Shown: positions 18,800 through 27,119 of the stretch, piece after piece
Numbering within the stretch: the stretch's first letter is position 1
Layout: the number at the start of each line of letters is the position of its first letter
Assembly: GCA_029778715.1 (NCBI GenBank)
Contig: JAKOPT010000019.1
Span: 83,583 to 147,582 of the forward strand
Direction: 5' to 3'
Length of the DNA: 64,000 nt
Source of the DNA: Actinomycetes bacterium
GTDB taxonomy: Bacteria; Actinomycetota; Actinomycetes; Actinomycetales; Dermatophilaceae
Notes under the pieces: model-generated
What the model saw: the letters and a program-made list of their open reading frames with translations, nothing else
Databases searched by the model: none
Told to the model about the DNA's origin: nothing
Program-made: the position numbers and the translations under genes

Positions 18800-19723
18800 A
18801 TGGACAACACAGACTGGCAGGAGGGCGGCTACGACGTGAGCGAGCCGAGGAGCGAGGCCGAGCTAGAGCGCGAGGCGCGGCTGTGCCTGGCCAAGCTGGA
18901 CGAGTCCAGCACCGACACCGAGGTCTGCGTCGAGGGCATCGTCGGTGCCTGGCAGCGCTACCGGATGCGGCTGCCGCGAGCACGCAGTATCAAGGCCGAG
19001 GACGTGCAGCGCGAGGCGGACGAGCTCGGGCTGAGGCTGCTCACGCCCGGTCATGACGCCGAGTGGCCGACTCCGCTCGATGACCTAAGCACCCACGCGC
19101 CCTTGGTCGTGGCCCTGTGGGTGGCGGGGATGCCGCTCGACCTGCGGCAACCCGTCACGATCACCGGCTCGCGCGCCTGCACGGCCTACGGAGACCAGGT
19201 GGCCCAGCAGATGGCCCACGAGCTGGCCAGCCGAGGCCACACCATCGTCACGAGCCTGTCGTACGGCGTCGACGTCGCGGCACTCAAGGGTGCGCTGGCG
19301 GCCGAGGGACCCGCCCCGGTGGCGGTGCTCGCCCAAGGCATCGCTGATGACGTGCCGCCCCGTCTCCAGGCTCACGAGGAACTCGTGCAGACGCTCATGG
19401 CCAAGGGCACCGTCGTGACCGAGTTCCCGCCCGGGACGAAGCCGAGCCGCACCCGGTTCGAGCTGAGGGGCCGCATCATGGCTGCCTTGACGCAAGCGAC
19501 CGTCATCGTCGAGGGCGCCAGCCGCTCAGGTGCGCGCTACGTCGCCCGCGACGCGCGCGCTCTGGAGCGTCACGTGCTCGCTGTCCCGGGGCCGGTCACG
19601 AGCGCCACCAGCGTGCTGCCTCACGAGCTGATCCAGACCGGCAAGGCGACCCTCGTCACCTGTGACCAAGACGTCATCGACGTACTGGCGGCTGCCACCA
19701 TCACCGACCCCGAAGGAGCCTGA
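18800..19723 (+). CDS. dprA: DprA/Smf-like DNA-processing protein
   Basis: 307 aa. A Rossmann fold of the DprA type: VTITGSRACTAYGDQVAQQM (phosphate-binding turn), GHTIVTSLSYGVDVAALKGA, then FPPGTKPSRTRFELRGRIMA and SRSGARYVARDA; these match the GSR, GA(R)GID-like and FP-GxxP..F..RNR-like DprA motifs, with SYGVD in place of the usual GIDxxAH. A helical N-terminal part replaces SAM/HhH. ATG 18800 has AGGAAGGGGA upstream. DprA loads RecA onto single strands; an element-borne copy next to ssb and ardA suggests handling of incoming ssDNA. Confidence 0.8.
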   Translation: MDNTDWQEGGYDVSEPRSEAELEREARLCLAKLDESSTDTEVCVEGIVGAWQRYRMRLPRARSIKAEDVQREADELGLRLLTPGHDAEWPTPLDDLSTHAPLVVALWVAGMPLDLRQPVTITGSRACTAYGDQVAQQMAHELASRGHTIVTSLSYGVDVAALKGALAAEGPAPVAVLAQGIADDVPPRLQAHEELVQTLMAKGTVVTEFPPGTKPSRTRFELRGRIMAALTQATVIVEGASRSGARYVARDARALERHVLAVPGPVTSATSVLPHELIQTGKATLVTCDQDVIDVLAAATITDPEGA

Positions 19724-19725
19724 CC

Positions 19726-20727
19726 ATGGCCGACACCCGTCCCGAGCGAACCGTCACGATCTCCGACATGGCCGGCATCCTCGCGTTCGTCCCTGCGCTG
19801 GTCGGGTTCAAGCCCGAGCGCTCGCTCGTCGTGATGTTCCTGGGCGGCCACCGCGTGGCGATGACCATGCGCGCCGACCTCAACGGGGCCAACGTGGCCC
19901 AGCTGGTGGTTACCACCCTGCGGGCCGCCCGGCAGTCGGCGGCCGAGGAGCTTGTCATCGCCGCCTACATGCCCAACGTCTCCGAGGTGACCCGGGCGAT
20001 CCTCTGCGACCTGGCCGCCGGCATCGAGCTGGAGTCCATCGACGACGAGCCGCCGCTGCGGGTGCTCGGCCTGGCGGCCGTCGGCCGCGACGGCTGGTGC
20101 GAGCTGGACCCCTGGGAGCCCGGCATTCCGCCGCTGCGGCCGCTGGCCGAGCTGGAGGAGCACGCCATGCACGCCCAGGGCGTCTACGAGGGCAGGGTCG
20201 TGGCAACGAGCCGCGACGAGATCGCAGCCCGGGTCAAGCCCGACTCCGAGACGCGCTCCACGGCGTTCGAGGTCGCGGCCGAGGCGGTCATCACGGCCCT
20301 GCCGGCTCTCAGCGACCACGAGGCAGCTCAGATGATGACCGAGCACATGCAGGAGGTCGAGTCCAAGCCTGTCGGATCTCTGATCGACGAGGTCTCGCTC
20401 GCCCGGATGATGGTCTTGCTTGCTCATCCGGCAGCCCGGGACGCAGCCATGCTGAGGATCGACAGGGACAACGCGCTCACCTGGGTGGCCGCGTGGAGCC
20501 AGGTCGTCCGCGTCTCCGGCGGCCGGGTCGCGTGCGCGGCCCTGTTCCTGACCGGCGTGGCCGCCTGGCAGTCGGGCGACGGTGCGCTGATGAACATGTG
20601 CTGCGACGAGGCGAGAGCCATCGACCCCGAGCACATCGGCGTCCAGGTGCTCACGGCTGTCACCGAGCAGTGCTGGCAGCCCGAGGTGTTCGACTCGCTC
20701 AAGACCGACCTGCGGGCTGCCTCGTGA
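19726..20727 (+). CDS. DUF4192 family protein
   Basis: 333 aa with the characteristic start VTISDMAGILAFVPALVGFK followed by RSLVVMFLGG. DUF4192 proteins are widespread in actinobacteria and frequent on plasmids and integrative elements; no activity is known. Starts 2 bases after the dprA stop and overlaps the ardA GTG by four bases, so it is part of the ssb-dprA-ardA operon. Confidence 0.85.
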   Translation: MADTRPERTVTISDMAGILAFVPALVGFKPERSLVVMFLGGHRVAMTMRADLNGANVAQLVVTTLRAARQSAAEELVIAAYMPNVSEVTRAILCDLAAGIELESIDDEPPLRVLGLAAVGRDGWCELDPWEPGIPPLRPLAELEEHAMHAQGVYEGRVVATSRDEIAARVKPDSETRSTAFEVAAEAVITALPALSDHEAAQMMTEHMQEVESKPVGSLIDEVSLARMMVLLAHPAARDAAMLRIDRDNALTWVAAWSQVVRVSGGRVACAALFLTGVAAWQSGDGALMNMCCDEARAIDPEHIGVQVLTAVTEQCWQPEVFDSLKTDLRAAS

Positions 20728-21272
20728 GCGACCAGACCCCGCGGGTCTGGATCGGCTGCCTCGCGCACTACAACGCGGGTGACCTCGTCGGGCACTGGTT
20801 CGACGCCGAGGACGCCGACGAGGTCACCCTCGCCGACGTTCACGCGGGCTCCGGCCTCGGGTTCACCGGGTGCGAGGAGCTCTGGTGCTTCGACCATGAG
20901 TACCTGCCGGTCTCGGGGGAGCTGAGCCCGCACGAGGCCGCGCAGTGGGGCAGGCGCCTCGCCGAGGTCGAGCCCCACCTGCGCGGTGCCCTCCGGGCCT
21001 GGGTCAAGAGCGGCTGCTACGTCGCCGAGGGGCGTGGCGACCTGCCGGTCGTCGCCGAGTTCGAGGACCGCTACTGCGGCCAGTGGGACTCGTTCGGGGA
21101 CTACGCACAACAGCTCGCCGAGGACATCAGCCTGATGGACGGCTGGCCGGACCTGGCCGTCCAGCACTTCGACTGGAAGGGCTGGACGCGTGACCTGCGG
21201 TTCGGGTTCACGGTGTGCGACGTCGACACCTCCAGCGGCGACGCGCCCGGGGTCTACGTCTTCAACAGCTGA
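20724..21272 (+). CDS. ardA: ArdA-like antirestriction protein
   Basis: 182 aa, strongly acidic, beginning VSDQTPRVWIGCLAHYNAGD, the typical ArdA opening (WIGxLAxYNxG), with LWCFDHEY in the N-terminal domain and VAEFEDRYCGQW followed by YAQQL in the middle. ArdA proteins mimic B-form DNA and block type I restriction enzymes during DNA entry. GTG start overlaps the DUF4192 stop. The function suits an element that arrives as foreign DNA. Confidence 0.9.
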   Translation: MSDQTPRVWIGCLAHYNAGDLVGHWFDAEDADEVTLADVHAGSGLGFTGCEELWCFDHEYLPVSGELSPHEAAQWGRRLAEVEPHLRGALRAWVKSGCYVAEGRGDLPVVAEFEDRYCGQWDSFGDYAQQLAEDISLMDGWPDLAVQHFDWKGWTRDLRFGFTVCDVDTSSGDAPGVYVFNS

Positions 21273-21280
21273 GCGACAAC

Positions 21281-21319
21281 GTCCCCGTGGGGCAGCCTGA
21301 TCGGCTGCCCTGCGGGGAC
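21281..21319 (+). terminator. large composite hairpin after ardA
   Basis: Outer stem GTCCCC/GGGGAC (21281-21286 with 21314-21319) and inner stem GGGCAGCC/GGCTGCCC. It follows the ardA stop by 8 bases and closes the ssb-dprA-DUF4192-ardA unit. The rest of the gap up to 21655 holds no gene I can support. Confidence 0.75.
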
Positions 21320-21655
21320 CGCTCATCGCGACGACGACTCGTGCCTGGCTGCGCCGCTCGAGTTCTCGACGCCGAGCGACATCAACCGGCTAGAGTCGGG
21401 GTTGCTGAACGCCTGCGACACGACCGGCGGACGTGGTGCCATCACCACGCTCACCGATGAACCTGACCCCCAGTTGCAGCGGCTCGGACGAGCGTCCGTG
21501 CCGTGATGTCTGCCACTGGGAGCAGCCGTGCCCGTTCTCTCCTTCCACCCCTCGACCGTCCGGCGATCCCCGGTCGAGACTCATAGTCCGTGGCTGCATG
21601 GTCCGTGGTCTCTCCGACCGTGGACCCATCGCCGGTTGCAGGGTTTCGTGGAGCA

Positions 21656-22024
21656 GTGACCACCCCGCTCCACCGGCTTGCCTTCGGCGAGCGCCTGCGC
21701 ACCCTACGACGAGCGGCTGGCTGGTCATCGCAGGAGGCGTTTGCCCTCCACCTCGGGCTCGACCGGACGTATGTGTCTGGCATCGAGCGCGGCGTCCGCA
21801 ACCCGACCCTCGACGTGCTCGTTCAGATCGCCCACGGGCTCGACCTGCGACCGGCGGAGCTGCTCGCGAACCTCGGTGCCCGCTGCGAGACGCACGACGA
21901 GGAAGAGCACCTGATGTGCCGCGCCTGCCGTGCCGGACCTCAGGGTTGGCTCGCCCACGTTCCGAACCTTCAACGCCACCGCCCAGACACCAACCTCACG
22001 ACATCTACAGGGGAAGCAAAATGA
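21656..22024 (+). CDS. XRE-family helix-turn-helix regulator
   Basis: About 122 aa. An HTH_3 domain is clear: FGERLRTLRRAAGWSSQEAF, then HLGLDRTYVSGIERGVRNPT and LDVLVQIAHGLDL. The GTG at 21656 gives a compact N-terminus just before the domain; a longer frame to 21590 is less likely. The stop overlaps the ATG of the lipoprotein gene (22021-22024), so it is probably the regulator of that operon. Tail has CRAC, a possible single metal-binding pair. Confidence 0.75.
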   Translation: MTTPLHRLAFGERLRTLRRAAGWSSQEAFALHLGLDRTYVSGIERGVRNPTLDVLVQIAHGLDLRPAELLANLGARCETHDEEEHLMCRACRAGPQGWLAHVPNLQRHRPDTNLTTSTGEAK

Positions 22025-23007
22025 CCACCATCCACCGTCCGCTCGCCGCAGTCGCATTCGCTGCGAGCCTCATGATCGCCCTGGCCGGCTGCGGCTCCAA
22101 TGGGACTGGCTCGACAGCCCCGGCCGCCTCCCAAGCCAAGGTCTTCCAGTTCGAGAGCGCAGGCTTCTCCTCGCCCAAGGCGCTGGCCATCAAGCTGCCG
22201 CAGAGCCTCCTCGATGCCATGGGCAACCAGCAGGGTCTCGTGGTCACTGGCTACGACCTGACCGTGCGGGAGATGCCCGGAGCCGAGTACTGCGCGTTCG
22301 ACCTGAAGATGACCTACGCCGACGGCGGCAAAGAGCTGGCCGGCAAGCCCGTCCTGCCGAGCCGCACCCCGGACCAGAGTGCCACCGTCCAGAAGAACTT
22401 GATCAAGGACGCCGTCGCCGCCGGCATGAAGCAAGCAAAGGAGTACGGCTACACCGGCAGCTCGGTCAACGAAGGCTTCACAAAGGCTTTCGGACCGGCC
22501 AGCACCGGTGTGTCATCGTTCCTCCACCAGTGGGTGGGCAACAACTCCGAGTCCGTCGACCTGATGCTCAGCGAGAACGTCTTCAACAACTGGCCTGGCA
22601 CCTACGAGGACGCGTTCGCCAAGATCGACAAGCGCATCGACGACGACGCGGCCAAGGCCAACGCCAAGCTGAACAGCATCCCTGCGCCCGTCAACGTCGC
22701 CAAGCGTCTCCTGGATGACAGCGAGGGCAAGCCGGCCAGCGAGCTGCCCGCGTCGCCGACTGGGCTGGGGGCCTACGTCGCCGACGACCTAGCCAGCGGC
22801 ACCGTCGTACGACGCTGCGCCACCCAGCCTTACGACGACCAGGTGGCCGCCGAGACAGAGTTGACCTTCCCGATGGTCGTGGACGGCAAAGAGGACACCC
22901 TGGCCCGGGCCTACGTGACCGTGATGAAGGGCGGCGACCTCACCGTGCGCGACTCGAAGGTCGACGGGTACACGTTCGGCTCCGACGGACGCTGGATCAA
23001 GAAGTGA
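22021..23007 (+). CDS. Ltp-like or unknown secreted lipoprotein
   Basis: 328 aa with a signal peptide and lipobox ALAGCGSN near residue 24. The mature part has a repeated Ala/Lys-rich segment around residues 100-220 (QKNLIKDAVAAGMKQAKEYG; YEDAFAKIDKRIDDDAAKAN) and no domain I recognise with certainty. The AKEYGYTG segment faintly recalls host-cell-surface Ltp-like modules used by phages for superinfection exclusion, but this is weak. Encoded between an XRE regulator and a small acidic protein, all overlapping by four bases. Function unknown; surface exclusion is a guess. Confidence 0.6.
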   Translation: MTTIHRPLAAVAFAASLMIALAGCGSNGTGSTAPAASQAKVFQFESAGFSSPKALAIKLPQSLLDAMGNQQGLVVTGYDLTVREMPGAEYCAFDLKMTYADGGKELAGKPVLPSRTPDQSATVQKNLIKDAVAAGMKQAKEYGYTGSSVNEGFTKAFGPASTGVSSFLHQWVGNNSESVDLMLSENVFNNWPGTYEDAFAKIDKRIDDDAAKANAKLNSIPAPVNVAKRLLDDSEGKPASELPASPTGLGAYVADDLASGTVVRRCATQPYDDQVAAETELTFPMVVDGKEDTLARAYVTVMKGGDLTVRDSKVDGYTFGSDGRWIKK

Positions 23008-23186
23008 CAGATCAGCTCGACGACCGAGCGCCCATCAGCCCCGCCGCGTTCGCCGACGGTGTCCTCGACGAGGTGCTAGACCTGGACGACGAGACCCGGG
23101 ACGAGGCGTTCGAGGCGCTGAGCGCCTGGTGGGAGAAGTGGACCGACCAGCCAGTTACCGAAGGCCAGGCCGACCAGCGGCCATAG
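23004..23186 (+). CDS. small acidic protein
   Basis: 60 aa, MTDQLDDRAPISPAAFADGV..., rich in Asp and Glu and predicted helical. The GTG start overlaps the lipoprotein stop by four bases (GTGA at 23004-23007), which supports it as a real gene. No known family. Followed at once by a terminator. Confidence 0.55.
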   Translation: MTDQLDDRAPISPAAFADGVLDEVLDLDDETRDEAFEALSAWWEKWTDQPVTEGQADQRP

Positions 23187-23196
23187 CGGCCCGCAC

Positions 23197-23233
23197 GAGA
23201 GGGCACCTGCTTCGAGCGGGTGCCCTCTCTTTT
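23197..23233. terminator. terminator between the lipoprotein operon and the relaxase gene
   Basis: GAGAGGGCACC (23197-23207) pairs with GGTGCCCTCTC (23219-23229), followed by TTTT. Lies between convergent genes; the best canonical terminator in the element. Confidence 0.85.
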
Positions 23234-23240
23234 CGCCGGA

Positions 23241-25835
23241 TCAGCCGCCGTACTCCTTGTCGTCCGGCACCGGGGTCTCGATCCCTGCTCCGCTGCCAGG
23301 GCCTGTGCCCGGGTTCCCGGAGCCGCTGCTACCGGAGCCGCCGCCACCTGAGCCGCCACCCTCCAGGTCCTCGTACACGCCTGCGGCGACCTCGGCCCGC
23401 AGCCGGTCCTTCCGGGCGTTCGACACCTTGAGCTCGGCCGCGCGGACGGTGTAGCCGGGCTCGCCCGGCGTGAACAGAGCCATCTCCTGCTTGAGCTCCT
23501 GGCCGACGTCGTGCTCGAACCGGCTCAGCTCGTACTTGGTCGTGCGCAGGCTCATCTGCTGATGCGTCTCCGCGCTCAGGCCGTGCGCCTTCCAGTGCGC
23601 GAGCTTGTCGTGCGTGATGCCCCTCGGGACTCGCTTGTCGTCGATTCGCTTGCCCGCGAGCAGCTGTGGGTACGCGTAGTCGTCGAACTTCGCCATGGCC
23701 AGCCGCTCGCGCTTCTGCTTCGGCGTCTCGTTCTCGACCACGGCGTCGTGCAGCGGGCACCGGTAGGCCGGCTTGCCCGTCGGCCTGGCCGCAGCGGGAG
23801 CGGAGGTCTGGCCGGACCCTGTCGCAGCGGGAGCGGAGGCCGAGGCGTCGTGCTCCGACTCGTCTTCGACGGTGTCGACCGGGTCGGCGAGCCCGGCCTC
23901 GGCCATGACCTGGTCAAGGTTGCGCTGGATCGCGTCGAGCCGAGCCTGGAGCTCTGCCGTCTGCCGCTCCTGAAGCGCCACCAGCTCGGCCTCCAACTCG
24001 GCGACAGAGCGCTTCACAGGGTCGCCCAGCTGGCCGCTATTGGCCCGATGGCGCCCATTCGAGGGCGATTCATAGCCCGCTTCTTGCCCGCCAGCGGGCG
24101 CGTTCCGGGCGCCGGCCTTCGACGCCGTTCCGGTCGCGTCGCGACGAGAACCAGAATCCTCGTATCCGAGCAATCCGCTCTGCGAGCCTCCGGCCAGCTG
24201 TGCGTCACGGTCGGCCGACTGGGCGTCGCGGGCGTCCCGCAACCCGTTTTCGACCCGAGAATCGCCCGCTTCACGCCCGCCAGTGGGCTCAGACGGGGCC
24301 GGGGGGGCATCTTCTGCACCCAAACTGCCGAAACCGATGTGTCCGGCAGCGACAGCATCTCCGTCGCCGATGACCGGCATTCCAGCCCTTCGCAGGACCG
24401 CGTTCACGTCGACGTCGCCGAGGTGCGCCTCGACCCAGCGGTCCTCGTCGTCGTCGGCCAGCAGCGCGGGGGAGTGCGTCATCACCACGTCGCGCAGCTC
24501 GTCCCACACCGCCTGGTCGTCTGGCAGGCCGAGCCTCGTGGCGAGGTCGTCGACGGCCCGCTCCCGCGGAGACAGCCTGGCCTTGCGCGCGGCCTCGTAC
24601 GCGGCCTGGTTCGCTGCGCTCTGCGCGGCGTGCTGCGTCGCCTGCTCGACCTTCCACGTGTCCATCAGCTCGTGCAGCCGCGCCATGTCCTCGTCGTCGA
24701 GGAAGCTCTCGCCGTACTCCTGCCAGCGGGCCATCGCGTCGGATCGCCCAGCCAGCTGTACGTCGTTGATCCGGTCCCACAGCCACTCGTGCAGCTCGTC
24801 GGCGCCGGCCCGTGCCTGCTCTTCGGCAACCATGCGCGCCATCACGTTCCGGGCGTCGTGCACCTGCTCCGCGGTCACCTCCGGCAGCTCCTTGTCCGGT
24901 CGCTTCTCGACCTGCCTGGGCGTCGGCCGACGCGGCTCAAGACCCTTGCTGCGCAGCTCGACGTTGTCGAGCATGTTCTCGCGGACGAAGAACGCGCCGA
25001 GGGTCTTCCCGCGGATCCACGAGTCGGCACCAGGGCGTCGGAACAACCACGACACGTGGCCGCTCTTCGACACACGCTCGCGCACCTCGGAGCCTGCATC
25101 CAGCACAGCCGCCTTGAGCCCATCCTCGGTCACGCTGCGAGCGTCCTCGACGCTGCACCGCACGAGCCGCTCAGCCAGGTCGATGCGCCACGACTGCTCG
25201 GGCCGGACCTCGTCCTCCTTGAGCTCACCGCGGGCGGCTCGCTCGTCAAAGTCGGCCTGCCGCAGACGAATGCCGCTCTCGAACTTCGTGTACTGCACAT
25301 CGGGCTTGGCGACGTGCTGGAGCTCGTTCACGAACCCCGCTTCCGCCATCGCCTCGTTGCAGCGCTTCCGGTATGCCTCGATCTCCGTCCATGCGCCGGC
25401 CAGCTTGCGTCCGGCCTTCCACTTCACACCGTCGAGCTCGCAGTCCTGCGGCAACGTCGTGCACGAGACGATGTGGCCGTGCAGGCATCCCGTCTTGCCG
25501 TCAGCCTGGAGGTAGATGACCGAGGGCGTGCCCGGCGGGAGCGCGAACATGGCGATCACCACGAGCAGCTGCATCGCGCGCTCGTGGTCTGCTGGGTCGT
25601 CCGGGTTCATCTCGGCCTTGCTGAACGAGACGATCGTCTGGAGGGTCTGCGCGCCACGACTCTTGTGCTTGCGCCGCAGCCTGGCGAACACCCGCTCGGC
25701 GCCCTCGATGGCCACGTTGACGCCGGTGCTGCGCAGCACGCGTGGGTTGCCCGGACCGTTGTTCTGCTTGTCGGCCTTCGGGTAGCGCAGCGCCCGGCGC
25801 GCGACCTTGCCGTAGCTGATGACGATGACTGCCAC
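23241..25835 (-). CDS. mobA: MobA-type relaxase (HUH nuclease)
   Basis: 864 aa from GTG 25835 (VAVIVISYGKVARRALRYP), 5 bases after the mobC stop; GGAGGA lies upstream. The N-terminal ~200 residues are the relaxase domain, with the metal-binding LHGHIVSC (HxH) motif near residue 125 and a Tyr early in the domain. A long helical middle, a repetitive Ala/Ser/Gly-rich region (residues about 560-720) and a Gly/Ser tail follow. It would nick at oriT and pilot the single strand. No primase or helicase domain is obvious. The loop sequence of the 26.8-kb hairpin array occurs twice inside this gene (23791, 23824). Confidence 0.85.
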   Translation of the reverse strand: MAVIVISYGKVARRALRYPKADKQNNGPGNPRVLRSTGVNVAIEGAERVFARLRRKHKSRGAQTLQTIVSFSKAEMNPDDPADHERAMQLLVVIAMFALPPGTPSVIYLQADGKTGCLHGHIVSCTTLPQDCELDGVKWKAGRKLAGAWTEIEAYRKRCNEAMAEAGFVNELQHVAKPDVQYTKFESGIRLRQADFDERAARGELKEDEVRPEQSWRIDLAERLVRCSVEDARSVTEDGLKAAVLDAGSEVRERVSKSGHVSWLFRRPGADSWIRGKTLGAFFVRENMLDNVELRSKGLEPRRPTPRQVEKRPDKELPEVTAEQVHDARNVMARMVAEEQARAGADELHEWLWDRINDVQLAGRSDAMARWQEYGESFLDDEDMARLHELMDTWKVEQATQHAAQSAANQAAYEAARKARLSPRERAVDDLATRLGLPDDQAVWDELRDVVMTHSPALLADDDEDRWVEAHLGDVDVNAVLRRAGMPVIGDGDAVAAGHIGFGSLGAEDAPPAPSEPTGGREAGDSRVENGLRDARDAQSADRDAQLAGGSQSGLLGYEDSGSRRDATGTASKAGARNAPAGGQEAGYESPSNGRHRANSGQLGDPVKRSVAELEAELVALQERQTAELQARLDAIQRNLDQVMAEAGLADPVDTVEDESEHDASASAPAATGSGQTSAPAAARPTGKPAYRCPLHDAVVENETPKQKRERLAMAKFDDYAYPQLLAGKRIDDKRVPRGITHDKLAHWKAHGLSAETHQQMSLRTTKYELSRFEHDVGQELKQEMALFTPGEPGYTVRAAELKVSNARKDRLRAEVAAGVYEDLEGGGSGGGGSGSSGSGNPGTGPGSGAGIETPVPDDKEYGG

Positions 25836-25840
25836 GCCGA

Positions 25841-26422
25841 TCAGTCCTCCGACAGGACGGCCTGCCGTCCGCCGTACAGCAGCCGCATCCGCTCGCGGTT
25901 GTCGAACCGCTCCCACAGCCGCATCTCGGTGAGGATCGCGTTCAGCGTGCGCTGCACGGCCGCGATGGCCTGCTCGTCGACGACCTCGCCGACGTGCCCG
26001 AGCAGCGTCAGCTGGTTCACGTTGTTGCCCAGCCGCTGCACCTGTCCGTCGAACTTGCGGTACGCACTCTCGGTGGCCGCCAAACCGGCCAGGACCGCTT
26101 CGCGATCAGCGTCCGAGAGCCGGATCGTCGGCGCCTGCTGCGCAGCCGCCGCGTCGTTGCTCTCGACCGCCAGGTCGGCCAACAGGTCGGCGTTCCCCGA
26201 CACTGTGGCCGCCGCAAGACGGAGCGCGATGCGCACCGCTTCCGACCGGCTCACGTCCCGCCCCAGCGTCTCCTTGGCCCAATGCCGGACTGCGTCCAGC
26301 GCGGCCAACTCGTCGACGCTGACACGTGACGTGAGCACCTGCAACCCCTCCGGTCGCGCGCTCTTCGCGGTCGTCGTCGCTGCGCTCCTAGACCTGCTCA
26401 TCGCTTGCTCCCTTCGGGTCAT
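25841..26422 (-). CDS. mobC: MobC-like relaxosome accessory protein
   Basis: 193 aa. Ribbon-helix-helix-like N-terminal half (SRVSVDELAALDAVRHWAKE) and the MobC signature FDGQVQRLGNNVNQL near residue 130. MobC proteins bind oriT and help the relaxase melt and nick it. Immediately upstream of mobA on the same strand; the candidate oriT lies just 5' of it. Confidence 0.8.
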   Translation of the reverse strand: MTRREQAMSRSRSAATTTAKSARPEGLQVLTSRVSVDELAALDAVRHWAKETLGRDVSRSEAVRIALRLAAATVSGNADLLADLAVESNDAAAAQQAPTIRLSDADREAVLAGLAATESAYRKFDGQVQRLGNNVNQLTLLGHVGEVVDEQAIAAVQRTLNAILTEMRLWERFDNRERMRLLYGGRQAVLSED

Positions 26423-26465
26423 GTGCTCCGCACGGGAGGCCAGGTCCCGAGCTTGATCCGCTGGT

Positions 26466-26613
26466 GACCCCTTCGGGGTCCCTGCGCGGCTCTACGCTCA
26501 ATATTGTAGGGGACCATTGGCCTGGCGAGTAATCTTCACGTATACGCGCTGACGCGCTCCATCAACCGGGCTACGCCCGGCACGTGAAGACCGGCCATCC
26601 CCACTTCGTGGGG
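26466..26613. other. candidate oriT region upstream of mobC
   Basis: A cluster of inverted repeats in the position where oriT of MobC-MobA systems usually sits: GACCCC-TTC-GGGGTC (26466-26480); a wide repeat CTTCACGT (26534-26541) with ACGTGAAG (26582-26589) enclosing CCGGGC-TAC-GCCCGG; and CCCCAC-TTC-GTGGGG (26599-26613). A short AT-rich tract (26500-26508) lies between. No nick site can be named from sequence alone. Confidence 0.45.
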
Positions 26614-26776
26614 CCCCTTGAGCCATTGACCCCGCCAGGCCGCTCCCGCCCGCCTGACGTGCAGCGCCTCCTTGCAGTCGGCTCTGTCGTGACGGTGCTC
26701 TGCTCCGCGACGCACCTGAAGAGCAGCACAGACGCACTGACGTGCACAGCGTCAGCCCTCTTGCCACAACTTCCGT

Positions 26777-26796
26777 CTTCACCGTGAACGGTGAAG
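26777..26796. repeat. perfect 8-bp hairpin
   Basis: CTTCACCG-TGAA-CGGTGAAG. Lies 46 bases before the hairpin array and could terminate transcription entering from either side or be part of the same structured region. The stretch 26614-26776 between it and the candidate oriT shows nothing I can support. Confidence 0.5.
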
Positions 26797-26841
26797 GCCG
26801 ATGCGGGGATCGTGGCGACGAGGTCGTGACGAGATTCCGCT

Positions 26842-27047
26842 GCCCGGTAGCGGGAGCGGACGGGCGCTTCGCGCAGACACCCGCTACCTCGAAGCGGGAG
26901 CGGAGAGGTGAACTCGTCACCACAGTTCCGCCACCCTGGAGCGGAAGCGGAAGGGTGACTTCGCCGCCGTGCTCGTTGGCCCGAAGCGGGAGCGCAGGGC
27001 ATGGCCCCTCCACCGGCTTCGCCACCTCGGAGCGGGAGCGAAGAGGT
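26842..27047. repeat. array of five stem-loops with constant loop and covarying stems
   Basis: Five units start their 14-nt loop at 26847, 26891, 26938, 26983 and 27029 (spacing 44-47). Loop consensus GAAGCGGGAGCGGA. The flanks pair but differ between units: GCCCG/CGGGC, ACCTC/GAGGT, CACCCT/AGGGTG, GCCC/GGGC, ACCTC/GAGGT. A sixth unit (GCCC/GGGC) sits at 27951-27972. The array ends 72 bases before the Abi_C gene start. Constant loop with compensatory stems means a folded RNA or ssDNA element. Confidence 0.8.
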
Positions 27048-27119
27048 CGGTCCCGCTGACGTGCCCGCCGTGGCCCGTGAGACCGAAGAAGTGTCCGCGC
27101 ACTCGACCACAATGGGTGC

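Noticed and set aside
26842..27047. CRISPR array
   Set aside because: Spacing of about 45 bases looks CRISPR-like, but the constant part is only 14 nt and imperfect, the flanks are self-complementary rather than independent spacers, and no cas gene is present.
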